Source: Annona cherimola
Taxonomy: Eukaryota > Streptophyta > Magnoliopsida > Magnoliales > Annonaceae
DNA: 64,000 bases
NCBI GenBank assembly: GCA_030490835.1
Contig: CM059972.1
Location: 8,214,264 to 8,278,263 of the forward strand
Direction of reading: 5' to 3'
The position numbers and the translations under genes are program-made. The notes beneath the pieces were generated by a model. It was not told the DNA's origin. It did no database searches and saw nothing but the letters and a program-made list of their open reading frames with translations. Positions 48,524-59,485 of this stretch are shown here, piece by piece; within the stretch, counting starts at the first letter, position 1; the number at the start of each line of letters is the position of its first letter.

Positions 48524-48658
48524 TAAATATATAAAAATTTTAAAAATAAAAATAAATTATGTAGTGCACTTGGGGGCATTGAATTCAATTCCAACCTTTC
48601 TTTGCTTTCGTGTTCTTCATCACTAAGAGTGTTAGAAAAGGTATATAAAGAAAATAAG

Positions 48659-48932
48659 AATGTGTTTGAGAAAGTATAAAATTTTTGATGAAAATTTTTT
48701 TAAATGAAAGAAAATGATGTGACATGATAAGATAATAATGAAGAGTAAAGAGAATAAAATTTAAATATTAGATAATTAGATGTATTGATAGTTGTGTAAA
48801 ACGATTGAAAAGTAAGATAATTATATAAGAAGAAGTAAAGAAATAATTAAACAATAGAGTAGTTGTGAACAGTGAAAAAGTTCTTGACTAAAAAGTTTTA
48901 GTTTAAAAGATTTTTAGGGTAAACAAACACCT
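48659..48932 (+). mobile_element. Decayed Tourist-like MITE
   Basis: Starts GAATGTGTTTGAG, with body text of the family in plus orientation, and ends AAACAAACACC. Confidence 0.6.
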
Positions 48933-49574
48933 CCAAGTATTTTTTTAGTACTTGTATAAAAAGCTGTGAAAATGATTTGAATATGAAGAAGATGATAATA
49001 TAAAAACTAAGTTGTATTGGAATTTGGAAGCAGTTGGCATTTTTATTTTTTTATTTTTTTTACTTTTACATGTTACCAAACGGACACCAGAACTTTTTTC
49101 TAAATTTTTATTTTTACACAGAGGTGTTTGAACTCGTAGAATGCAGAAGGAAGCATTGAATTTGGTCTTTCAGAAAAGCAAGTTGATGATCATTGCCGTG
49201 GTCATTTGGCCCGTGAGAGTGACGTTGTGCTGCCGGTCTAACATCCATGAGGCAGACGAGACGAGTCGTTATCTGCGAAAACAGGAAGCAATGCCATATT
49301 AATTAAGAAAGAGAGCATCAGTTATTGATCGTCATGTTTGTCTGCAGTTACAAACATTTCGACGCGTTAATGACCGATTGAATAGGGTTTTTCAGGCCTG
49401 ACGTGGCGTGATCATCCAAACAAAATGTGGGATCGGGGACCCCATCGATCACCGTCTGCCACGCAGTAAAATTTAAATGCCCAGGTAAGAATTGCGCTTT
49501 GCGGGGCAGCAAGAACTTATACCCGATTCCAATTTCCAACGTTTCATGTGAGCACTGAGCAGGTCTGCATGTGG

Positions 49575-49887
49575 GGGAGCTGATTTGTTGCACCCGGGAG
49601 CGGGCAGCGCTCCTTGCTCCCGGGTGCATATACTTATTTTTTTTTACTTTTTTTGAAATTTTTTTTTATAACATTATTAATATAGGTGTATTTAATATGT
49701 GTATAAATTTTTAATATTTTTGGAATATTTTAGATATTTATTTTTTATTTTTGAAAATCAGTAGCATTTTAGTACACCTATATTAATAATGTTATAAAAA
49801 AAAATTCAAAAAAAATAAAAAAAAATAAGTATATGCACCCGGGAGCTGGGAGCGCTGCCTACTCCCGGGTGAAACAAATCAGCTCCC
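49575..49887. mobile_element. Fold-back MITE, 313 bp, with 9-bp target duplication
   Basis: Left and right arms are nearly identical inverted repeats of about 120 bp beginning GGGAGCTGATTTGTT. Each arm holds a subterminal hairpin (CACCCGGGAGC facing GCTCCCGGGTG). Flanks are TGCATGTGG (49566-49574) and TACATGTGG (49888-49896), a 9-bp duplication with one mismatch, which fits Mutator-like elements. The core is the shared family core, shortened in the centre. It is the cleanest member in the window. Confidence 0.88.
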
Positions 49888-49979
49888 TACATGTGGTTAG
49901 ATTCATGTTTTCAACGGTAACCTAACATTCGATCCATTCCTCCAACCATGGACAATCCTTAATGTGGAGCCAACTTTGT

Positions 49980-50645
49980 GTTCGACCATTAAACAATGTG
50001 GATACACGTCCAGATGTGAACTTGGGCCGGGTTGAGCCCAAACCCAATTTCAAAATAGTGTTTGAACTGGATTTGTAAATATAATAGGGTTGGGGTTCGA
50101 GTGAACCCAAACCCGATTTTATTTTATATTTATTATAAAATATATTATATACATAATACTTAAACAATAATTCTTCGTATTTTGCTTATTTATATTATTT
50201 ATATTTGAATACATATTTGACATATTGTAATTATATTATAAATAAAATGTATTATTTTCATTCATACTTATTTACTTTTACATCTATTAATTTTATTCAT
50301 TTGTCTTATTTTTTATGTTGAATTTTTTCTAAAAATATTATTTATATTGCTATTTTTTAAAAAATCTAGAATTTGAATATATATTATTATATTTACTTAC
50401 GTGATTTGTTATTATTATATATTCCTATAAAATTCTAAATTTATCATTCTTAAATAAAATGTAAATTAGTCTCATCAAAAAAATAAAACGTAAATTAATT
50501 AATATAAATCCCAACATGAACCTAATTTTCAAAAATAGAATATGGTTTAAATTTTACAAATAGAGTTAAGGTTATGACTAATATTTTATAAATAGGATTA
50601 AGATGAACCCGAGTTGCACACCACCTACGTCATGCATCATTTCGA
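49980..50645. mobile_element. Decayed element with CGGGTT-type ends, hAT-like
   Basis: The left part carries GGGCCGGGTTGAGCCCAAAC, and the right end GAACCCGAGTTGCACACC faces it. The centre is AT-rich. It resembles the ends of the element at 11406-12317. Similar left-end text also occurs at about 33895. Confidence 0.4.
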
Positions 50646-51110
50646 GTTTAAGGGATTTTCCAAAATATAACTACTATATTTGACCCTAATCTTAAATATA
50701 CATACTACGTTTGCAGTTAGTTTTAAAAATATCCATTCCATTATAAACCGTTTGTTAAATTTTTATAGATATCCAAAATACCCCTATTACAAAACAATAA
50801 AAAATAAAATAGAAAGAAAATGAAATTAGAACTCTCCAAATTTAGAGTTCATCTGCAATTAGGGCTATGATGAGTTATGACATTTAATTTTTCAATTATG
50901 TCCTAAATTTGATGGGCATATTAGTAATTTCACATATTAACTAACGGGGTTAACTAATAGCTTGAGTATTTTTTGAATTAATTACAAACATAATAGCTAT
51001 ATCTAATATTTTGAAAATGCGGTGGGTGTTTTTGGCATTATACATATATTTGAAAAAAGCCTTTTTTAAAAATAAAATAAAGTAAAACCTATAAAGAGCC
51101 CAGTTATTTA

Positions 51111-51491
51111 TGAGGAATGATCCTGCTAGCCTGGGCTAAGCAAATTGCTCGCTTAGCCCACCTCAAATAACTAATTTAAAACACTTATTTTTTAATATTT
51201 TCATACACTTGTTTATTTAAGTGTATTTAACATATAAACCAAGTTTTACCATTTTTGAATATGTGTACACATTTTTTTGAAATTTTTAAACATCTATATG
51301 TATATGTATTTAAAATACCTTTATGTTTAAAAATCTCAAAAAACTATATACACATATCCAAACATGATAAAACTTAATTTATATGTTAAATATACTTAGA
51401 TACATAAGTGTATGATAAAAATAAAAAATTAATATTTTTAAATAGATTTTTTGAGATAGACTAATCAAGTCATTTGCTTAAGGATCATTTC
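51111..51491. mobile_element. Fold-back MITE, TTAGCCYGGGCTAA-arm type
   Basis: The left end GAGGAATGATCCTGCTAGCC is mirrored at the right (GGATCATTTCTC), where the palindrome segment has been deleted. The core is as at 10646-11056. Flanks GTTATTTAT and GCTATATAC match at six of nine positions. Confidence 0.7.
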
Positions 51492-51499
51492 TCGCTATA

Positions 51500-52900
51500 T
51501 ACTAGGCTCGCTTTGTCATTAAATAATCATGCTAAGAAGTGAAGCTAGGATGTAAACTTATTTTATCGACGCTCGTTTCAATAGAACATGTTCTCCACGA
51601 TGGAGTTGATCGTGCTTATTAACTATTCGTCCATCCGTTCATAGTCATAGATGAACAGCTAAAAATGATTACTATGGTATATATAAAAAAAATTTCCCTT
51701 TATCAAGTGTGATAAAAATAATTTCTTTTGTAAATATGTAAACAGACCAATTAAAACTAATCAAAGAACCTCAATAATAATAAAAAAAAATAATCAAAGA
51801 ACAGTTATAGTAAGTTATTGCCCATTAATTACCCATTAAAGCCCATCGGTTGGTGTGCTTTAAAGCTTATTAAAAGTTGTTAAAATTACTTTTCACTGTA
51901 CAGTCATCGGATGCCATCTGTTAAATTCATGACTATTAAAAACTAGAAAATTCATTACAAGTTATTAAAGTCTGTTAAAATTTAAAAACTGATGAAAAGA
52001 AGCTTAATAGCCTTAACAGACCCACCAGCCATCTTAATTTTGTAAATTGGGTTGTGTTGGGGTTAGCGGTTAGGAAATCAGCCCAGTAAACCTGATTTTC
52101 TCACCCTTAACATGTCCTTTCATCTTCTAATGCTGAATTATTCAATCCCTTCTCCTTTTCCCTTCATTTATTTGCATCCACAGAAGTCACTGTCACCCTC
52201 TCTATCCTTGTTGAACTTGAACACTGTCAGTTTCTTAATTACGGATGCAAAAGAATAATTGAAATACAGACAATAATTCGAAATATATACAGGGTGTAAG
52301 ATGGTAATACCTTATTCAGTTATATTGTAGAGCATAAAAGCCTAATCCAGGTACGTAATGATCCAAAGTTCCAACCATACGGAGGATAGAAGTGTGGATA
52401 TCATGGTTTATCAAACTGAGAATGCAGAGTTAATCAACAAAGCCATCAATCCAAAATGGCCAGACAATTTCACAAACAAAGTGTTTCGTTATGGATAAGG
52501 AAAAATAGGATGCCAATGTATTGCAGAATCATTACACGATTCCAATAAAAAAAATTACATACACCTATGATACAGAGGTTGGCTGAAATCAAAGAAATGA
52601 ATGGACTCCTGCGTCCTACGTTGGTATGGGAGAGACTACATGGTTAAAAAAATCAGTGGCAGGCAGTACAGAAAAAAAATCAGTTGCAAATTTGCAAAGA
52701 TTACTCACACATTGCTCCCATAAAATCTAACTGCTGCGTCATTCGCTGTTGGGTAGATTGCAACTGCCAAATCCAATCAATGGGAACAGAAAGGAATTAG
52801 AGCCCAATGGGTCAATTTGGTTTCTGGGGCATGGCAATGGGAGCGGGAGTGTCTGTTCCCACAGGGCTGCATTCTTTGCTGAATGCCTCTCTTGTTTTCG
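51500..52900. other. 3' flank of the TBL gene, no gene seen
   Basis: AT-rich DNA. The TBL 3' UTR should start just below 52917; its end was not fixed. Confidence 0.3.
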
Positions 52901-52916
52901 AAAGATGGAAGGTTAT

Positions 52917-55900
52917 CTATATTTGTGCACAAAGAATTTCATTCCAAGTATCAGGAATACCTGGCATGCACCAATGCAGGCAATCTTGGACCCCTCCTAC
53001 CCCTTGTGAATGGTACTTTGATATGTGACCCTCATCTCTGAGCTGTGAGATTGCAGTTATGTCAAGAAGCTTAATTTTAGTCCCATGGACAGCAGCTGGA
53101 ATAACTGGGTCACTAGATTCATCCCGCATAACTTTGCTCCCTCTAGCCAATGGTGTCGTGCTACTACAAGCTCCTCCAGTATTCCAATCCCCATTAACAA
53201 AATGCCGAGGAGAAAGTGTTCTGAAGAAGACTGTCAGCTTTGGATGCTCAGAGAGTTGCAAATCCAGCCAACGCACAACACTGAGAATAGTGAAGTTCTT
53301 GGCATTTCCAATATCAGCAAGGGCATCACTCTTGTTTTTTGGATATCCCCCAACATGCATGACCCACCGATTAGCATTGAACTTATCTCGGTTCCAGTGG
53401 TGTCCAGTGTTGAGAACCAAAACATCAAACCTGGGAAGATACTGACGCAAGAATGCTGCTGGCCTATCCAGATGCATGGCGTATTCTGTCATTGGATCAG
53501 AGATGTTGAGAGGCTCCAATTCACAAAGGCTTGCAGACCAGTAGTAGAGAACGGTGGTATTAGTGCTGGGAAATCGGTACACCCAGCCATCAGGCCTCTT
53601 AGCCCCAGGTGCTTTGGCTAGGCCATATTCTCCCCCAATATCCTCCACGTCTGGACTCTCCTTCCCTCCTGTGACCATGCACATCAGAGATTGGAATTGC
53701 TGCCTCCCCAGGGAATCTCCAACAAAAGCAATCGTCTTGTTTTGCATCCTAAAATCCAGAATCCACCACCATCATACCACATTAAAAATCATCATCAAAA
53801 TCACAGCCAAAGTCTGTAAGAAATTATTCTGATGATCAATCAGCTAAATCTGGCAATCAGAATGGATGCCCATCCCAAACTTGAGAGAGATGAGGCTTGG
53901 CATGTAAATCTGCCAATGGGAGCAGATGCTGTTCTTGTCAGTCCCAAAACAAGAAAAAATATAAGGCATGGTGTAATAGTCTAGAACCGAATCCCACATG
54001 CGAAAGAGAAGAAAGTGGGTCTCAAGTTGAACATGGTGTGACGCGTTTTTAAACCGTGCAGCTAAGCTGTCAGGTCAGAGCGGACAATATCACACTATGA
54101 GGCTCATAACCCACAGGCCCGACGATCATTTTTCTGGGTTTGTGTGCTCTGTGAGTCAAGCCCAATGGTCGTTTTTCTGTAGTCTGTGCATGACAAGTGG
54201 TATCTGAGCGGTTCCCTCTCTAGTAGATGTGGTTCTGAGAGTTAAACTAGTGAAAGCTACGGTTGTAGCACAGAAGTCCAAAGTTGAGTTGTGATTCGGG
54301 GACGAATTAGGCGGAAACTAGTGGACTTGTAATAGTCCAAAACTGAATCCCACATTGAAAAATGAAGAAAGTTCCTGGTAGTTTATAAGTGAGTCTCAAG
54401 TTGAACATAGTGTGACACATTTTAAAACAGTATGACTAAGTTGCTAGGCCAGAGCAGACAATATTACACCGTGAGGCCCATAGCCCACAGGCCCAATGGT
54501 CATTTTTCTAGATCTGGGTGCTCTGTGAGTCAGGCCTAATAGTCATTTTTCTGGGTCTGCGCGTGACACATGGCATGTGAGGTTAACATCTAGTTTCATA
54601 AAAGCTTTGCGGCATATCATAGTTCTTAAGTAAGGTTTGGCATGTAAATCTGCCAATGAGAGCTGATGCTATTATTGTCTATCCTAAAACCAGGTAAAAG
54701 ATAAGGCATTGTATTTCACGCTGAAATCCAGCATCATAAAAGCTTTTCCATCATAAATTCTGAAGGGTTGGTATTTAAACCTGCCAATGGCAGTGGATGC
54801 CATTACATGGCATGATGGAGCTATAACAATTATGAGACCTATAAGTCGAAAAACTAGTGAATTTTGCAATTGTGGTAGGTTTAGATCAAGGTTCAGCTTT
54901 GAGCTCTTACATTTGTCATGGATGGACTCACTAGACATTTATTGGAACAAGTCCCTTGATGTATGTTATCTGCAAATGATACAGTTTTAATAGATAAAAC
55001 AAGAGTGAATTTTTCAATAAATAAATGGCTAAATAATCTAAAGGCTTTGAAATTATTGAACAAAAACTAAATATATGCAATGTAAGCTTCATGATAACAG
55101 AAGCATAAATGAGGGATCAGTCAAGATGGCAAAGCAGGTAGTCTAATAAAATGACCACTTTAGATATCCGAGATCCATAGCTCATAGAAATAAAGAAAAT
55201 TGATAAGAACATAATCCAAAAAATTTAAGTATGGTAGAAGGGGTAATTTTCTTACAGAATCTTATGTAATCACCAAGTGCTAACTAGATTAAAAGGAAAA
55301 TTTTATGCAATAGCTATAAGACTAGGTAATCACTAAGTGCCAATTAGATTAAAAAGAAAATTTTACGAAATAGCAATTAAAAAAACTATCCGTTATGGGT
55401 ACCATTTTGAGGAGTTAAAGAACAACATATACGTAAAACAAATGTAGTGGAAGGAGGATGTTGAGATAGATGATGTTAAAGAACAAAAAAGTATAAAATT
55501 AGAAATGAATCATCTGAGACTATAATCAATATATGATAATACGAGAGAAAATGGACTTAGGTGGTTTGATCATGTGAACTGGATACTTGAAATGCCATAG
55601 GTTAAAAGGAATTGAATTTACTACCATAGAATATTATATAAGAGAAGTAGACAAGAGGGAGGCTAAAAAGAAATGAAGACAATCCAAGACTCACAACAAT
55701 GATATAACAGATTCCATGTAGGTGGGGAAACAGCTTTCAATGATGATGATAATTAACAGAATGAGCAATCCTGGGCTTGATTCAATGATGGTCCAGGTAG
55801 ATCCACCTTTTGCCCAGCTATTCTGCCAATCATGTGAATCTCTTCCTACTGGATAACTGTGTCAATTAACTTAAATGGACAACTGTGACTATATGTTCAC

Positions 55901-57914
55901 AGCAACACAAGGGAGCAATCAGATACACAAGGAGAATCTCACACCAGGCACAGCATATGATTTGGTTCACCAAAACATACTCAACTCTCGTTAAGCTGTT
56001 ATAACTGAGAAACTATTTGATTGAAACACAGAAGAGCCCCTCCATTTGACTAAGGATACAACAGATGTAATAAAAAAACATGCCTTCTCAAGAATGTTGG
56101 TCCATCAAATTCTGGCATCTCACAGTTCTCAGGCAGCCATTGGAATCCCTCATAAGAGAAATCTGTACGTTGGGTAAGTCTGCATGCCCACATTCCAGAT
56201 AACCACTGCTTGCAACCAAAACCAGAATACAGTGGCCGCTTGCTATTTGCAACCCATTGGCCCCTTGCATAGTTACATCCTGTTGGCAATGATTAATCAG
56301 AGGCCATTACATATAGTGTGCAAACTAATAATAAAAGACCGTTTAACAGATTTGCTCCTGGAATGCAAACCAAACTCTATTGCCTTTACAAAGGTAAAAA
56401 ACAAGAGCAATTCATGAGGGTTGTAAACATTGCATTGGAAAAAATTTGGTGCATTGGCATCGTGAATGTCCATAAGTAAGTCCGGGTTAAATAACTACTA
56501 TGTGATACTTGCTTTACTGAGGGAGGGGGGGGGGGGGGGGGGGGGAGGGGGAGAGAGGAGCATTCAAGAAGATTCCTTAAATAATTCTCAAGCAGTGTTT
56601 GTTATACCAGTGATTGAGCTGGCAAATGGTGTCATAATTGAAGGAAAAAAAATCAAGGGCACTACTGAAGAATGCAGCATCCATAATCAGAAACTTAATT
56701 GCTGTTAAGTTTCTGGGTCTTGAAAATCGGAAGTAATGCATTTGCAAGTATTGGACGACTAGTTTATCAAACTACCCTTCCTAGCTTGTTTTTGAACAAG
56801 CACGACTGTGCTTGAAACTTTTTAGATGTGTAGTAGGAAGGACATGCAATAGAAAAAATGTAATAGGTGATCGCGTCAGCAAATTAGGTTTTCGTTGGAA
56901 AAAAAGTAATGAGAAATGATTGGAAATACAGACAATGATAGGGAAAGGAAGGGTTGTTCTCACAGTAAACTGTAACTTCACCCTTAAAAGTTGTGCCGGT
57001 GACTATTACAAGGCTCTCTAATTACAAACCAAACAGACACTTACATACCAGAACTTGTGGTCATTGGAGCTTACAATGAGTGTTTGGGGCAGCATGGAAA
57101 AAGTAAACGCCAGCAGGGTTCAATTGGCATGATGGGGAAGGCGAAAATGGAAGGAATATGGGATGAGGAAAAAAAATAATATTAGTCATAAAGCAAATAA
57201 AATTTCACTGATAATATAAAAAATGTAGATTATAATGTGAAAAAGCTGGATTATCGTGTATAGATAACTGTAGATCAAATAGAAATATAAAAATGTGGGA
57301 TTGTTTAGGTAAATGTTACATAAAATGAAAGGAGAGAAGAAGTTCATCCCTTTCCTATCTTACCAAACATTATGAAAATTATCATTTCCCATTCTAATTA
57401 AAAACCACAGAAGATGCATGTAAGACTATAAACAGAAGATGCATGTAAGACTATAAACTATCTTTCTATTGTGAGAACCTGAATTGCCAGGAAGCTGCCT
57501 TGCAGCAATCTGCTGGAAATCACTGTGAATAATTCATGAATAAAAAGTGATGCCAGAAAGAGGGTACTGGGGAACAAGAGCTTTTCTATTCTATTCATAC
57601 CTTTTAGGAAATAATGTGTCATGACTAGGAGTATTCCCTTCAAATTATATGACATGAACTCCAAACTCTAAAAAATGGCTAAAGGAGAGTATGAATAAAA
57701 AAGAGCAAACAGAAGAAGTAAATCTAAAAGTGCTCAGGTATCAGTGTAAGGAAAATCGACCTGGAGAAGAGATTTCAAAATGATTCCCAGACGGAGGATA
57801 GATAGTAAAAGGTGTCCTCTCCCCAGCCCAAAGAAGAATGGTTGTGGCAATGACAGCAGTAAATATAAATGAGAGACTTCTACTTCTCAACATGTTAAAA
57901 CTTCCTTCTTTCAT
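52917..57914 (-). CDS. Trichome birefringence-like (TBL14/15/16-type) polysaccharide O-acetyltransferase
   Basis: Three coding exons (minus): 57914-57761, 56279-56084 and 53748-52917, giving 393 aa. TBL proteins are Golgi type II membrane proteins; characterised members acetylate cell-wall polysaccharides, mostly xylan or mannan. Residues about 10-30 ([19 protein letters not shown]) form the membrane anchor, followed by a short stem. The PMR5N region begins CNYARGQWV and contains [20 protein letters not shown]. The GDS nucleophile motif is [11 protein letters not shown], with Ser129, and the second catalytic motif is DCLH, with Asp372 and His375, near the C-terminus. The FQSLMCM stretch after GDS suggests the TBL14/15/16 subgroup; the substrate cannot be told from sequence. 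I chose ATG 57914 because it directly precedes the anchor and no earlier in-frame ATG was seen in that exon. Intron 2 (53749-56083) has a GC donor and contains a TRIM and a LINE relic. Confidence 0.92.
53888..54712. repeat. About 80-bp intron duplication around the TRIM
   Basis: 53888-53966 (GGCTTGGCATGTAAATCTGC..) recurs at 54634-54708 beyond the TRIM, and in part at about 54770-54800. The duplication is not part of the LTRs. Confidence 0.65.
53972..54568 (+). mobile_element. Complete TRIM retrotransposon (LTR-PBS-LTR), 597 bp
   Basis: Two LTRs, 53972-54195 (224 bp) and 54328-54568 (241 bp), start TGTAATAGTC and end TGACA. They share ACATGGTGTGACGCGTTTT-like and GACAATATCACACTATGAGG text. 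TGGTATCTGAGC at 54198-54209 follows the 5' LTR and matches the plant initiator-Met tRNA primer site with one change. The internal part is only 132 bp and non-coding. CATGG is duplicated at 53967-53971 and 54569-54573. It lies in intron 2 of the TBL gene. The 5' LTR lacks about 17 bp present in the 3' LTR. Confidence 0.92.
54800..55745 (+). pseudogene. Decayed RTE-clade LINE, reverse transcriptase C-terminal part
   Basis: Interrupted frames on the plus strand show the order of an RTE-type reverse transcriptase. [11 protein letters not shown] and a [11 protein letters not shown] piece come first, then a SAND-like remnant where the family has [29 protein letters not shown] and [10 protein letters not shown] follow, and an (ATG)n tail lies near 55738. 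Stops, frameshifts and a loss in the catalytic aspartate pair show that it is dead. About 62 bp is tandemly duplicated at 55255-55380. It lies in intron 2 of the TBL gene, opposite in strand. Confidence 0.8.
56519..56556. repeat. G-rich homopolymer tract
   Basis: A run of about 23 G in a purine-rich stretch in TBL intron 1. Such runs are error-prone in sequencing, so the exact length is doubtful. Confidence 0.9.
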
Positions 57915-58429
57915 CCTTGTAAACACAACCAAATATCTGATCTCTGCTGGTCTTCACCAACCTGAATAAAAACAGGTCATTATCATTCATGTGACGATAC
58001 AATTTTCCTTATTTCTCTTTATCATAGAATGTGCAATTCATTGATCACATAGCAACATCGATAATCAAAAGAAATGTACCAATAACAATTCAAGATAATG
58101 GAGAGTGTCTACATAATTAGCATCGATGTGCTCCAGGGAAAATATTTTATTTAATCAAATTTCCTGTTCTCCTACTTTTTTTTCACATCATGTACTTAAA
58201 ATAAGCGTGGTTCAGTGGAAAATATCTTCTGAAGCTATAGTAGACCAGCTGTGCTAGTAATTTCTCTCCGGGCTTTCTTAAGGTGGTGTCCACCATACCT
58301 TTCCAATAGTCAACCATCATCTAATCTCCTCTCACCTTTGTATTTATGGCTAGCTTTTTAATAGAGGGGCAGAATTGTGACACATGGAAAATTTTTTGGG
58401 TGAAATCCACCCTAGATAATTGCATCCTA

Positions 58430-58700
58430 TTTTTGGCTTGTAGTTCATCAAGTTTGGTGCACACCAAGTATGAATCAAAAGTTAAAAATTTTGTTAAATA
58501 AGTTTGGTGCAGGTTGAATCTGCACTGGTAAATTCCATCACTGTTTGTCGAATGCTTTGGTGCACGTCGCACATGCACCAGAAATTTGCAACTTTATTTG
58601 CACCTATTTGGTGCATTTCAATGTTGTTTGCATCATGTTTAGTGCACATTGAATATGAATTGGCTCGGAGGTGTTTTGTTCACATCCAATATACACCAAT
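58430..58700. repeat. Short dispersed TTGGTGCA repeats
   Basis: TTTGGTGCA or TTTAGTGCAC followed by a diverged GAATNTGAATC-like text recurs five or more times in 250 bp. It looks like a worn tandem array in the TBL leader intron. Confidence 0.45.
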
Positions 58701-58949
58701 TGCATACGTAATTCATTCTTTCTAGAATGTTTCCTACCTTGGTTTCTTTTATTACCTATATCGTGGGAGTGTCAGCAAAATACCTCTCGTTTCTTTTTTC
58801 TTTTTCTTCTTTACCCAGGACCAAATGATTATGTTGACAACATCCTGCATACAAAGTATTGTCACCTTTAATTCCCCAATTCCACATGTGAACCCTAAAC
58901 CTTGAGCTTCTAGACTACCCTTCACCAATGCCAATTACTAATTGAGCAA

Positions 58950-59485
58950 AAGTATTGTTTAAAGAAGTCAAAAAACCTTGCTTTTCAAGGTTCAATTGTA
59001 AACCTTTGAATGAGTGAAACAAAGAGAATCATACTTCTCACGCATTGTATCGAACAAAATGTTGCTTACTTTTCTTTTTTCTTTTTCTTTTTTTCTTTTC
59101 TTTTTTTTTTTTTTTGATGAAAAAATGTTGCTTACTTAGAGGCAAGAGATTCAGTGTATTAAGCCTTATCTCATGCTTTGAGTTTCATATTTTCCTAGTG
59201 ATTGCTGAAGTTTTGTTAATTATAAGTGACATTCCTACGATCAGAAACTAGTTATAAGTGCCTTTCAAAGTTCAAGTGTAAGCTCTTGGCAAACCAAAGC
59301 CGACAATACCTCACATGCATTGTATTTTAAAACCAAGATGCTGCATACTCAGAAGCAAGAGATTCAGTGGATTAAGCATTATTGTATGCTCATAGTTCCC
59401 TAGTGATTGAAAGTGAGGCAATTAAAAGTGATTTTCCTATGATGAAGAACTAGTATATGTTGGGAGAATGTTACCAAGGTGCAAT
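58950..59485. repeat. Diverged tandem duplication of about 250-290 bp in the TBL leader intron
   Basis: Text from about 58960 to 59250 recurs at about 59255-59480. Shared landmarks are a CTTTCAAGGTTCAA-like start, a CATTGTAT block, GCAAGAGATTCAGTG, CCTAGTGATTG and a closing GAACTAG or AAACTAG. A long C/T-rich tract (59067-59117) lies inside the first copy only. Confidence 0.6.

Noticed and set aside
53059..53832. Plus-strand frames of up to 178 codons
   Set aside because: Antisense shadows of the TBL last exon, which has conserved motifs on the minus strand.
57914..57932. TBL start six codons upstream (57932)
   Set aside because: That codon is TTG, not ATG; the first ATG is at 57914.
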